From positions 744,001-808,000 of the forward strand of contig NZ_AQQX01000001.1 in assembly GCF_000768315.1 (NCBI RefSeq): a DNA stretch of 64,000 nucleotides, written 5' to 3'. Made by a program: the position numbers and the translations under genes. Of the stretch, positions 8,735 through 16,995 are shown piece by piece. Within the stretch, counting starts at the first letter, position 1; each line of letters opens with the position of its first letter. Origin of the DNA: Pseudooceanicola atlanticus. GTDB lineage: Bacteria; Pseudomonadota; Alphaproteobacteria; Rhodobacterales; Rhodobacteraceae. The notes below the pieces were generated by a model that saw only the letters and a list, made by a program, of their open reading frames with translations, did no database searches and had not been told where the DNA came from.

Positions 8735-9331
8735 ATGCCGATCCGATCCCGTGCGACCCTGCTGTCCGCCATGACGCTGGCCGGTGCCGTGGCCCTTGGC
8801 CCGGCGGGTGAGGCGCGCGCCGATGGCATGTTCGCCCAGCTGGACGTGGCACCGGGCGACGTCACCGCGGTGCTGAGCGCGCAGCGCGGGCGGCTGAGTT
8901 ATGGCACGGTCTACAGCGATTACGGCAACGGGGCGGACCTGAACTTCCAGCTGTCCTACGCCTTTGCCCTGGGGGACCCGAACGCGCCGGTGACGCTGCG
9001 TGTCGGGCCTGCGGTGCAATATGAGGGGCTGAAGACCTGGAAGGCCGGGGCGCGGATCGTGGCGGAACATTACCGGCCCACCGAGTTCGGCAACATCTTC
9101 CTGCTGGGGGAATATTCCACCATCGACAACGCCTATTTCGCGCTGGCCTCGGTCGGGTTGCGCGATGCGGGGCTGGCGGTCGAGCTGACCCACCAGGGCG
9201 ACGACGACGGGTTCCGCGAAACCGCCCTGGCCCTGTCGGTGCCGCTGGAAGGCACGGATGTGGCGCTGCGGGCGGGCTACAAGTTCCGCGCGAAGGAGGT
9301 CTTCGTCGGGGTCAGCTGGAATACGTTCTGA
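8735..9331 (+). CDS. Small secreted beta-barrel-like protein of the polysaccharide cluster (possible BcsS-like)
   Basis: 198 residues. A signal peptide (MPIRSRATLLSAMTLAGAVA, cleavage near ARA-DG) is followed by alternating polar and apolar strands and a C-terminal phenylalanine (VGVSWNTF), features of outer-membrane barrels. ATG 8735 has AAGGAG at 8723-8728, better than ATG 8714. Its position directly after the synthase suggests an outer-membrane part of the polymer machinery, similar in size and place to BcsS proteins, but the sequence match is not strong enough for a firm name. Confidence 0.6.
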   Translation: MPIRSRATLLSAMTLAGAVALGPAGEARADGMFAQLDVAPGDVTAVLSAQRGRLSYGTVYSDYGNGADLNFQLSYAFALGDPNAPVTLRVGPAVQYEGLKTWKAGARIVAEHYRPTEFGNIFLLGEYSTIDNAYFALASVGLRDAGLAVELTHQGDDDGFRETALALSVPLEGTDVALRAGYKFRAKEVFVGVSWNTF

Positions 9332-9343
9332 GCTGGGGGGCAG

Positions 9344-10096
9344 CTAGGTGCGAAAGCTGTCGCGGTAGTCCGACGGGGTCTGGCCGGTGATCTCGCGAAA
9401 CGCCGCGTTGAAGGCCGATAGCGAGGCATAGCCGGTGCCAAGCGCGATATCGGTGATGCTGCGATCCGGGTCGGCCAGCCATTCGATGGCGCGGATCACC
9501 CGCATCCGGCGCAGGTTGGCGCGCCAGGTCATGCCCGTCTCGGCCAGGATGTGACGGGCGAGGGTGCGCTGGGTCACGGCCAGGTCTTCGGCCAGGGCGG
9601 CGAAGGAGGGCTGGCTGTCCAGCTGCGCCTCCGTCCGGTCCAGCGCGCGGCGCACCAGGTCGGACCGCCCCGCCGGGCGCTGCGCCGGCGACGGGGTTTC
9701 GGCCAGCCGCCAGACGACCTTGCGAAGCGTGTCGAACAGTGCCTGTTCATGGGCGTCCGTGGGGCCGTCGGTGCAATGCCGCAGCTCCTCCAGCAGGGCG
9801 CGGGCGAGGGGGGACATGTCGAAGACCGACAGGTCGGCGGCGGGGGCCGGGCCATGGGTTGCATCGAAGAGCACCGAAAGTGCCGTGACCGGCCGGGGCA
9901 GCCAGAAGGTGATCGGCCGTGTCGCGGCGATCAGGGCGGCGCGGGCGGGCGGCAGGCTCCAGACCCGGCCGCCATCGTCGAGGCGCAGCACCCCGTCGCG
10001 GGCATAGAGCAGGTAATGCCGGTCGGGGCAGAAATCGATCGGCCCGCCCGCCGGGAAATCGCCGTGGACCACCTGGGCGGGCGGGGCCTGGGTCAT
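9344..10096 (-). CDS. AraC-family transcriptional regulator
   Basis: 250 residues with an N-terminal cupin-like sensing half (VVHGDFPAGGPIDF, HYLLYARDGVLRL) and a C-terminal pair of helix-turn-helix motifs (FAALAEDLAVTQRTLARHI; ITDIALGTGYASLSAFNAAF), ending with the family signature GQTPSDYR. ATG 10096 is the natural start: it overlaps the stop of the upstream MAPEG gene as ATGA, and the longer frame before it is out-of-frame MAPEG coding sequence. It may control the MAPEG gene with which it is coupled. The effector is unknown. Confidence 0.88.
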   Translation of the reverse strand: MTQAPPAQVVHGDFPAGGPIDFCPDRHYLLYARDGVLRLDDGGRVWSLPPARAALIAATRPITFWLPRPVTALSVLFDATHGPAPAADLSVFDMSPLARALLEELRHCTDGPTDAHEQALFDTLRKVVWRLAETPSPAQRPAGRSDLVRRALDRTEAQLDSQPSFAALAEDLAVTQRTLARHILAETGMTWRANLRRMRVIRAIEWLADPDRSITDIALGTGYASLSAFNAAFREITGQTPSDYRDSFRT

Positions 10097-10482
10097 GGCA
10101 GCGCGGCGGCCCAGCCGACAAGGGCGACGCCCAGCATCGCAACGAGCCAGATCAACGTGCGCACCTTGGGCACACCCTGCGCGTAGAGCGGCAGGTAGAT
10201 CGCCCGCGCGGCGAGGTAGATCCAGCCGCCCGCGATCACCCGCCAGTCGGCGACACCCTGGATCATGCAGGCCAGCAACAGCGCGGCGAAGAACGGGAAG
10301 GTTTCCAGGAAGTTGGTCTGGGCGCGTTGCAGCCGCCCGACGATGGGCGGCAGGTCGGGGGCCGGTTCGTCCCGCGCGCCGGCATTCCAGTCGGTGCCGC
10401 GGATGCGGGTTTCGACCATGATCGCGGCGATGATATGGGCCAGGCCCAGCAAGCAGGCGAGGACGAGGATCAGGGTGGTCAT
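10093..10482 (-). CDS. MAPEG family membrane protein
   Basis: 129 residues with four hydrophobic segments. The family pattern ETRIRGTDWNAGARD, then RLQRAQTNFLETFPFF and ARAIYLPLYAQGVPKVR, matches MAPEG proteins (glutathione- and eicosanoid-related membrane enzymes). Bacterial members like this one have no assigned substrate. It is translationally coupled to the AraC regulator downstream. Confidence 0.85.
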   Translation of the reverse strand: MTTLILVLACLLGLAHIIAAIMVETRIRGTDWNAGARDEPAPDLPPIVGRLQRAQTNFLETFPFFAALLLACMIQGVADWRVIAGGWIYLAARAIYLPLYAQGVPKVRTLIWLVAMLGVALVGWAAALP

Positions 10483-10540
10483 GGGCGCTCCTTACGCGTG
10501 GCGGGGTCATGGGGGAGTTTAGCCCCCCTCGGCGCCGGGT

Positions 10541-10840
10541 CTAGCCGTTGACGGTGGCGTCTTGCTGCGCGGTCAGGCGAAGCGATACGGGCGGGCCCGA
10601 CATCAGCGCGCGCAGGGCGCCGCCCATTTCCGCGAAAAGGTCGGATGCGAGGTAGGCGTCGAACCCCGCCTTGTCGGTCCAGCGGTGCAGGATCAGCACT
10701 CGGGTCGGGTCCTCGGCATCGGTGAGGGCACGGTAATCGAGGTTGCCGGCCATGGCGCGGGCAGCGGCGGCATCGCGTTGCAGGATCGCGGTGGCGGCGG
10801 CGGAATCGGTGACTGGGAAATCGACGAGGGCGACGTACAT
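10541..10840 (-). CDS. Small antibiotic-biosynthesis-monooxygenase (ABM) fold protein
   Basis: 99 residues, one ferredoxin-like ABM domain. A first strand (MYVALVDFPV), a helix (AAAARAMAGNLDYRAL), LILHRWTDKAGFDAYLAS and a C-terminal strand match the family of small dimeric quinol monooxygenases. The reaction cannot be told from sequence. It is divergent from hisC with a 201-bp space that should hold both promoters. ATG 10840 was chosen because the longer open frame upstream lies antisense to hisC. Confidence 0.72.
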   Translation of the reverse strand: MYVALVDFPVTDSAAATAILQRDAAAARAMAGNLDYRALTDAEDPTRVLILHRWTDKAGFDAYLASDLFAEMGGALRALMSGPPVSLRLTAQQDATVNG

Positions 10841-11041
10841 GGGCGGGGTCCTTTCGCGGGCGGCGGTTGTGCTGTCACCCTGTCCGCAAGGGGCTCTGTC
10901 TGTCCTGCGCCGGAGGGACAAAGACGCGCTGTTGCCGGACAAACGCAATAACCCGCGATCAAAGGCCGCGCGGGCAAAGGACGTCTGGCCTTGGCCCGCG
11001 GGTCTGGTTAGAACCGCGCGGTAACCTAGTTTGGAAGTACG

Positions 11042-12130
11042 ATGAGCGATCGGATCGAACCCCAGCCCCGGATCATGGAGATCAAGCTCTACAAGGGCGG
11101 CGCCTCCAAGATCGACGGGATCAACGACGTGGTGAAACTGTCGTCGAACGAAAACCCCTATGGCCCGGGGGAGGGCGCGCGCGAGGCCTATCTGCGCGCC
11201 GGTCACGATCTGCATCGCTATCCGCCCACCGACCATTCCGGCCTGCGCCAGGCGCTGGCGCAGGAATACGCGCTGGACCCGGACCGCATCATCTGTGGCG
11301 TCGGCTCGGACGAGATCCTGACCCTGCTGGCCCAGGCCTTTGCCGGGCCCGGCGACGAGGTGATCTACACCGAGCATGGCTTCACGCTCTACCCGATCAT
11401 CGCCAATATCGTGGGCGCGACCCCGGTCAAGGTGCAGGAACACGAACGGGTCGTCGATGTCGATGCGATCCTGGCGGCCTGCAACGACAAGACACGGCTG
11501 GTCTATGTTGCCAATCCCAACAACCCGACCGGCACGATGATCGGCGCCAACGAGGTCGCGCGCCTGGCCGACAGCCTGCCGCCGCAGGCGATCCTGGTGC
11601 TGGACGGCGCCTATGCGGAATATGTCGAGGGCTATGATGGCGGGGCCGCGCTGGTCGAGGCGCGGCAGAACGTGGTGATGACCCGGACCCTGTCCAAGAT
11701 CTACGGCCTGGGCGGTCTGCGCATCGGCTGGGGCTATGGCCCAGCGGCGATCGTGGACGTGCTGAACCGAGTGCGCCAGCCCTTCAACCTGTCCAACACC
11801 CAGCTGATGGTGGCCGAGGCCGCGGTGAAGGACACTGCCCACGTCATCAAGTCGCGCGAGAACAACACCCGCCTGCGCGCCTGGCTGGCCGAGGCGTTGG
11901 CGGAACATGGCGTGCCCTCGGACACGTCCTGCGCCAATTTCATCCTCGCCCGTTTCGGCAGCGAGGACGAGGCCGCCGCCTGCGACGCCTACCTGAAATC
12001 CCAGGGGCTGATCGTGCGGCTGGTGTCGGATTACGGGCTGGGCCGCTGCCTGCGGATCACCGTCGGCGACGAAAGCGCGTGCCGCCGCGTCGCCCATGCG
12101 ATCGGCCAGTTCAAGGGCGGTGCGCGATGA
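11042..12130 (+). CDS. hisC: Histidinol-phosphate aminotransferase
   Basis: 362-residue PLP-dependent fold-type I aminotransferase for the histidine pathway, converting imidazole-acetol phosphate to histidinol phosphate; enzymes of this group often also act on aromatic keto acids. Seen: SSNENPYGP near the N-terminus, the substrate/PLP segment [17 protein letters not shown], the Schiff-base lysine in [18 protein letters not shown], and the C-terminal arginine region GRCLRITVG. It overlaps the prephenate dehydrogenase gene by four bases (ATGA), which suggests that here the pair may serve tyrosine or phenylalanine synthesis as well as histidine. Confidence 0.93.
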   Translation: MSDRIEPQPRIMEIKLYKGGASKIDGINDVVKLSSNENPYGPGEGAREAYLRAGHDLHRYPPTDHSGLRQALAQEYALDPDRIICGVGSDEILTLLAQAFAGPGDEVIYTEHGFTLYPIIANIVGATPVKVQEHERVVDVDAILAACNDKTRLVYVANPNNPTGTMIGANEVARLADSLPPQAILVLDGAYAEYVEGYDGGAALVEARQNVVMTRTLSKIYGLGGLRIGWGYGPAAIVDVLNRVRQPFNLSNTQLMVAEAAVKDTAHVIKSRENNTRLRAWLAEALAEHGVPSDTSCANFILARFGSEDEAAACDAYLKSQGLIVRLVSDYGLGRCLRITVGDESACRRVAHAIGQFKGGAR

Positions 12131-13047
12131 GCCAGGTCTATGATCGCGTCGCCCTGATCGGCCTGGGCCTGATCGCGTCGTCCATGTACTGGGCGATGAA
12201 ACGCGCCGGGCTGGCAGGCGAAGTCACCGGCTATGCCCGGTCCGAGGCGACCCGGGACACGGCCCGCCGCATTGGTTTGTGCGACCGGGTGTGCGACAGC
12301 GTCACCGAGGCGGTGGAGGGCGCGGATCTTGTCGTGCTCTGCGTGCCGGTGGGGGCCATGGGGGCAGTTGCCGCGGAGATGGCCCCGGCGCTGAAACCGG
12401 GCGCGACCGTGTCGGATGTGGGATCGGTCAAGCGCGACGTGATCTCGACCGTGGCGCCGCATATCCCCGAGGGCGTGCATTTCATCCCCGCCCACCCGCT
12501 GGCCGGGACCGAGCATTCCGGCCCGGAATCCGGGTTTGCGGAACTGTTCGCCAACCGCTGGTTGCTGATCGTGCCGACCGAAGGATCGGACCCCGAGGCC
12601 GTCGCGCGGCTGCGCGCGCTTTGGGAAGGCATGGGCGCCAATGTCGAGGAAATGGACCCCGATCACCACGACCTGGTGCTGGCCGTCACCTCGCATACGC
12701 CGCACCTGATCGCCTACACGATGGTCGGCGTGGCCGATGACCTGCGGCGCGTCACCGACAGCGAGGTCATCAAGTATTCCGCCGCCGGGTTCCGGGATTT
12801 CACCCGGATCGCGGCCTCGGACCCGACGATGTGGCGCGACGTCTTCCTGACCAACAAGGACGCGACGCTGGAGATCCTCGGCCGGTTCACCGAAGAGCTG
12901 TTCGCCCTGCAACGGGCAATCCGCACCGGCGATGGCGACCTGCTGCACGATTACTTCACCCGCACCCGTGCCATCCGGCGCGGCATCATCGAGGCGGGTC
13001 AGGATACGGATGCCCCGGATTTCGGCCGGGTCAAGGGCACCCGGTGA
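12127..13047 (+). CDS. tyrC: Prephenate/arogenate dehydrogenase
   Basis: 306 residues, cytoplasmic, NAD(P)-dependent. The Rossmann motif is GLGLIASS near the N-terminus, followed by [31 protein letters not shown] and [15 protein letters not shown], all typical of TyrA/TyrC dehydrogenases with the catalytic His in the [10 protein letters not shown] region. There is no chorismate mutase domain. It is coupled to hisC upstream and to the extensin-like gene downstream (the GTG start overlaps its stop by four bases). Prephenate and arogenate specificity cannot be separated from sequence alone. Confidence 0.9.
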   Translation: MSQVYDRVALIGLGLIASSMYWAMKRAGLAGEVTGYARSEATRDTARRIGLCDRVCDSVTEAVEGADLVVLCVPVGAMGAVAAEMAPALKPGATVSDVGSVKRDVISTVAPHIPEGVHFIPAHPLAGTEHSGPESGFAELFANRWLLIVPTEGSDPEAVARLRALWEGMGANVEEMDPDHHDLVLAVTSHTPHLIAYTMVGVADDLRRVTDSEVIKYSAAGFRDFTRIAASDPTMWRDVFLTNKDATLEILGRFTEELFALQRAIRTGDGDLLHDYFTRTRAIRRGIIEAGQDTDAPDFGRVKGTR

Positions 13048-13862
13048 AGCGGGCGGGGCTGATCCTGCTGTGCCTGGCGCTGGCCGGGCCGTCGCTGGCC
13101 CGCCCGCCCGAGACCTCGCTTCGGCCCGTGGCGCGGGGGCAGGTGACCGGCAATGGCGTGGTCCTGGATGCCGAGGCGCTGACCCGTCCGCGCCCGCCCC
13201 GCACTGCCAGCCCCGAGACGCTGGGCGTGAAGCCCGAGGCCGAGCCGCGCAAGAAATTCCGCCTGTTCGGCGCGCTGCGCCCCAAGCAGCGGACCCGCGA
13301 GGTCGAAGAGACCGGGCGCGCCCGCGCGGCGCTGCGCCGCAAGGGGGCGGTCTGCGGTGACCTGGATATCCAGGGCGTGTCCATCGGACCCGTGGGCGGC
13401 CCTGGCGGCTGCGGCGTGTCGGATGCGGTGCGCATCTCCTCGGTCACGGGGGTCGGGTTGTCGACCCATGCGGTGATGGATTGCACCACGGCCAAGTCGT
13501 TGAAACGCTGGGTGGAAACCGGGATGAAGCCGGCCGTGAAGCGGCGTGGCGGCGGGGTGTCCGAGCTGCGGGTCGTGGCCCATTACGCCTGCCGCACGCG
13601 CAACAGCCAGAAGGGCGCGAAGCTGTCGGAACACGCCAAGGGACACGCGATCGACATTGCGGGGTTCACCTTGCGCGACGGGTCCGAGATCTCGGTCCTG
13701 ACGGGGTGGAACACGAAGAAGGATGGCGGCGTGCTGCGCCAGATGCACCGCTCGGCCTGCGGTCCGTTCGGTACGGTGCTGGGCCCGGATGCGAACCGGT
13801 TTCACCGGGATCACTTCCATTTCGACACCGCGCGGTATCGGTCCGGGTCTTATTGTCGGTAG
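13044..13862 (+). CDS. Extensin-like C-terminal domain protein, secreted
   Basis: 272 residues with an N-terminal signal peptide ([19 protein letters not shown]), a basic/proline-rich linker, and an extensin-like domain that has six or more cysteines and the metalloprotease-like pattern SEHAKGHAIDIAG followed by HRDHFHFD. This pattern resembles D,D-carboxypeptidases of the M15 type, so a cell-wall role is likely. The start is GTG 13044, overlapping the dehydrogenase stop. A terminator-like hairpin follows at 14008. Confidence 0.85.
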   Translation: MKRAGLILLCLALAGPSLARPPETSLRPVARGQVTGNGVVLDAEALTRPRPPRTASPETLGVKPEAEPRKKFRLFGALRPKQRTREVEETGRARAALRRKGAVCGDLDIQGVSIGPVGGPGGCGVSDAVRISSVTGVGLSTHAVMDCTTAKSLKRWVETGMKPAVKRRGGGVSELRVVAHYACRTRNSQKGAKLSEHAKGHAIDIAGFTLRDGSEISVLTGWNTKKDGGVLRQMHRSACGPFGTVLGPDANRFHRDHFHFDTARYRSGSYCR

Positions 13863-13976
13863 GGGGTGGGTCACGGCTTGCTGACGTAACCTGTATCGGT
13901 GACGTCGTGCTCTGGACCTTTGTTTGACCCCGCGCGAACCGGCGTAGTTTCCGCTAGACACGCCCGCCATATCTCA

Positions 13977-14002
13977 CCGCCCGGCGGCAACACCGGGCAG
14001 CG
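13977..14002. repeat. Short GC-rich repeat, copy 1, in a convergent intergenic region
   Basis: A 26-bp unit made of CCGCCCGGCGGCAA, two variable bases, and CCGGGCAGCG. It can fold as a CCCGG/CCGGG hairpin. A copy differing only in the two variable bases is at 19651-19676, and a shorter match (CCGCCCGGCGGCA) is at 24868. All three lie between convergent gene ends. Confidence 0.7.
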
Positions 14003-14007
14003 CCGAC

Positions 14008-14030
14008 CCGCCCCACAGGGCGGCGCTTTT
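14008..14030 (+). terminator. Probable terminator after the extensin-like gene
   Basis: CCGCCC and GGGCGG form a six-pair stem around CACA, followed by CGCTTTT. It is 146 bp after the stop codon, in the space before the convergent DUF2125 gene. Confidence 0.5.
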
Positions 14031-14129
14031 GCGCCCCCCTCGGGTCGGTCGCTGCCCTCAGTTCGGAGGGTCGCGCGTTGTGAAACAGAACGGGGCGGGG
14101 CGTTTGGAAAGGTCGTTCCGAACTCACCC

Positions 14130-15119
14130 TCACCGCAACCGGAATACCGGGGCGGGGCCGAGCGGGATGAAACCGATGAAGACCTGTCCGTTCTTCAGCT
14201 CGAGCGTGGCGTCGATGGAATTGGGGTTGCCCTTCATCCCCGCCAGCATGCCGAGCGCACGTTCCGTGGCGGTCGCTGCGTTTTCCGGGACTGCGCCGGA
14301 ATTGACGGCGACCCGCAGCATGTCGCGCCAGTTCTCGGCCTGGATGTTCACGGTGCCGGTGCCCAGCCCCTGGGCGTCGACCTCGATCTCGCCGGCCGCG
14401 CGGAACTCCATCACGCCCCAGATCGCGCGCATGTCCGACAGGTCGATGCGGGTGGGCTGGGGGCGCGCGACCTCCAGAGCAGAGATATCCCACGGCTTGT
14501 CGAAGCTGACCGTCGCATCGAGCGAGGCGACCTCGATCACCTCGGGCAGGGCCTCCTGCCCGGCGAGGCGTTGCAGCACCGGCGCGGGGGGCGACAGGTC
14601 GAACGCCTCGACCCCGTAGCGATAGGTGGTGTCGCCGGTGCGTTCCGCGGCCAGGCGCAATTCGCGCAGCGCCGCGTCCTGCGCCCCGGTGATGCGCAGG
14701 TGGTCGCCGTGCAGCACCGCGTTCTCCAGCTCCAGCGCGGTGTTGGGCCGCAGGCGGAGCGAGGCGCGCAGGTCTTCGCTTTGCACACCGAATTTCTCGT
14801 AGGGGGTCGATACCTGCATCTCTTGCGGGGCGACGGCGATGACATGGGTCGGGCGGTAGGACAGGGCCAGCACCTGGAAGAACGGCATATCCACGGCGAC
14901 GCCGGTCTGCGGATCGGCCAGGGTCAGCCCCTCCCAGCTGGCATCGAAGCGGTTGGGAAAGCCCTGTAGCGAGAAATCGGTATAATCGGCGACCCAGCCT
15001 TCGGCGCGGCGCGCCTCGAACCAGGCCTCGAAGCCTGATTTCGCGCCGGTTGCGCCCACGAACCAGTAGCCGGACCAGAGACCGGCGGCGATCAGGATCA
15101 CAATCAACAGACGTTTCAC
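14130..15119 (-). CDS. DUF2125 family protein
   Basis: 329 residues with an N-terminal membrane anchor (MKRLLIVILIAAGLWSGYWF) and then a mostly beta-structured periplasmic body. The early segment EGWVADYTDFSLQGFPNRF and the end LKNGQVFIGFIPLGPAPVF are typical of alphaproteobacterial DUF2125 proteins, whose function is unknown. It is convergent with the extensin-like gene and divergent from the ChaC-like gene. Confidence 0.85.
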   Translation of the reverse strand: MKRLLIVILIAAGLWSGYWFVGATGAKSGFEAWFEARRAEGWVADYTDFSLQGFPNRFDASWEGLTLADPQTGVAVDMPFFQVLALSYRPTHVIAVAPQEMQVSTPYEKFGVQSEDLRASLRLRPNTALELENAVLHGDHLRITGAQDAALRELRLAAERTGDTTYRYGVEAFDLSPPAPVLQRLAGQEALPEVIEVASLDATVSFDKPWDISALEVARPQPTRIDLSDMRAIWGVMEFRAAGEIEVDAQGLGTGTVNIQAENWRDMLRVAVNSGAVPENAATATERALGMLAGMKGNPNSIDATLELKNGQVFIGFIPLGPAPVFRLR

Positions 15120-15184
15120 AACCGCCCCTTTTTTCTTGGCGCATCAGGGTGTTTATAGGGCGTTGCGACAGGAGGACCAGCAAA

Positions 15185-15727
15185 ATGGCAACGTGGGTAT
15201 TCGGCTACGGCTCTTTGATCTGGAACCCGGAATTCGACCCGGCGGATCGGTGCATCGCGACGCTGAAGGGCTATCACCGGTCGTTCTGCATGTCCTCGAT
15301 CCACCATCGCGGCAGCGTCGAGGTGCCGGGCCTTGTGCTGGCACTGGACGCCGCACCGCAGGCTGAGTGCCGCGGCGTGGCGCTGCAGATCCCCGATGCG
15401 GGCGAGGCGGCGATCCTGGAACGGCTGCGCGAACGCGAGCTTGTCTCCTCGGCCTATGTGGAACAGACCGTGACGCTGGCTCTGGATGACGGGCGCGAGG
15501 TGCAGGCGCTGGCCTACGTGATCGACCCCGACCACGTGCAATATTGCGCGCACCTCACACTGGAGGACCAGGCCCGGATCATCGCGGGCGCCACCGGGGG
15601 CAAGGGGCCGAACCGTGACTACCTGTGGCAGACCGCCGATCACCTGGCGCAACTGGGCATCGCCGATGACGAGTTGACGCAATTGTCCTCACTGGTCAGG
15701 GAGATTGTGGATAATCGCTTGGCTTAA
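15185..15727 (+). CDS. ChaC-like gamma-glutamylcyclotransferase
   Basis: 180 residues, cytoplasmic, expected to cleave glutathione to 5-oxoproline and Cys-Gly. The family glycine loop VFGYGSLIWNPEF sits at the N-terminus, and LRERELVSSAYVEQTV holds the likely catalytic glutamate. ATG 15185 follows AGGAGG at 15171-15176; the longer frame upstream overlaps the divergent DUF2125 start region and has no family match. Confidence 0.87.
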   Translation: MATWVFGYGSLIWNPEFDPADRCIATLKGYHRSFCMSSIHHRGSVEVPGLVLALDAAPQAECRGVALQIPDAGEAAILERLRERELVSSAYVEQTVTLALDDGREVQALAYVIDPDHVQYCAHLTLEDQARIIAGATGGKGPNRDYLWQTADHLAQLGIADDELTQLSSLVREIVDNRLA

Positions 15728-15780
15728 AAGGTTAAAGCGCCTAGTTTGAGGGCAGTAGAACAGTGTCGGGAGCTGTCCAT

Positions 15781-16992
15781 ATGGACCAGCCGGACCGCGA
15801 GGCCGAGCCGCAATTTTCGCAACCCGTCCGCCAGATCATCCTGATGCTGATCGCATTGGGGCTGGCGGTGACCGCGGGGTTTTTCGCCGCGCCATCGGTG
15901 TTGCCGATCTTCGAGGCCAACCCCTATCTGAACGGTCTGATCGCCTTCGTCTTCGTGGTGGGCGTGCTGGCCTGTTTCTGGCAGGTCGCACAGCTGGTCG
16001 CCTCTGTCCGCTGGATCGAGGCCTTCACCAACGGCACGCTCGAGGAAGAGGGACGCCGGGCGCCGCAATTGCTGGCGCCGCTGGCCACGCTGCTGCGGTC
16101 GCGCAACAAGCGGATGCACCTGTCGTCATCGTCGACCTCGTCGATCCTCGATTCCGTCGCGACCCGCGTGGAAGAAGCGCGGGAGATGACCCGCTACCTG
16201 GTCAACCTGCTGATTTTCCTTGGCCTTCTGGGCACGTTCTACGGTCTGGCCACGACCGTTCCGGCGGTGGTAGACACGATCCGCAGCCTCGCCCCCCAGG
16301 AAGGGGAGCAGAGCCTGGATGTCTTCAACCGCCTGATGAAGGGGCTGGAAAGCCAGCTGGGCGGCATGGGCGTGGCCTTCGGATCGTCGCTGCTGGGCCT
16401 GACCGGGTCGCTGATCGTCGGCCTGCTGGAGCTGTTCGCGGGCCATGGCCAGAACCGGTTCTACCGCGAGCTCGAGGAATGGCTGTCCACGATCACCCGC
16501 GTCGGCCTGTCCTCGGTCGAGGGCGAGGGCGGCACCGATACGCAGGTCTTGTCGGCGGTTGTCGATACGATGAACGAACAGATCGAGGCGCTGCAGAATA
16601 TCTTCACCCAGTCCGATTACAGCCGCGCGCTGGTCGACGAAAAGATCGGCCACCTGGCCGACAGTGTCGAACGGCTGACCCACCGGCTGGGCGAACAGGG
16701 GCCGCTGCATGACACGCTGCTGCGCGTCGCGCAGGGGCAGGAGGCGCTGATCCACGAGATGCAGCGCTCTGGCGGGTCGGCGGAAGGCATGGACCCCGAA
16801 AGCCGGATGCGCCTGCGGTCCATCGACGTGCAGATGCTGCGTATCCTCGAAGAAATTTCGGCCGGGCGGCAGGAAACCATGGCCGAGCTGCGCACCGATA
16901 TCGCGGCGCTCAGCCGGGTGATCTCGGGCGCGCAGCGGGGCGGGCGCCCGACCTCGGCCAATCCGCGCAACTCCCAGGAGCAGGAGGGCTGA
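15781..16992 (+). CDS. MotA/TolQ/ExbB-like proton-channel motor subunit
   Basis: About 403 residues with two N-terminal helices (about 14-36 and 48-70), a cytoplasmic segment, and two conserved channel helices containing LLIFLGLLGTFYGLATTVPA and GMGVAFGSSLLGLTGSLIVG. These match the third and fourth helices of MotA/ExbB/TolQ stators. A cytoplasmic tail of about 170 residues follows and is predicted to be helical. ATG 15781 (GGGAG about eight bases upstream) is preferred to GTG 15763. The MotB-like partner starts four bases after the stop. The function is unknown; it would convert ion flow into rotation or force. Confidence 0.82.
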   Translation: MDQPDREAEPQFSQPVRQIILMLIALGLAVTAGFFAAPSVLPIFEANPYLNGLIAFVFVVGVLACFWQVAQLVASVRWIEAFTNGTLEEEGRRAPQLLAPLATLLRSRNKRMHLSSSSTSSILDSVATRVEEAREMTRYLVNLLIFLGLLGTFYGLATTVPAVVDTIRSLAPQEGEQSLDVFNRLMKGLESQLGGMGVAFGSSLLGLTGSLIVGLLELFAGHGQNRFYRELEEWLSTITRVGLSSVEGEGGTDTQVLSAVVDTMNEQIEALQNIFTQSDYSRALVDEKIGHLADSVERLTHRLGEQGPLHDTLLRVAQGQEALIHEMQRSGGSAEGMDPESRMRLRSIDVQMLRILEEISAGRQETMAELRTDIAALSRVISGAQRGGRPTSANPRNSQEQEG

Positions 16993-16995
16993 TCC

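Noticed and set aside
6713-9193. Minus-strand open frame of 826 codons opposite the GT2 gene
   Set aside because: It is rich in Gln, Arg and His, typical of antisense translation of GC-rich genes.
10841-12097. N-terminal extension of the ABM-type monooxygenase frame
   Set aside because: The extension is antisense to hisC; the domain is complete from ATG 10840.
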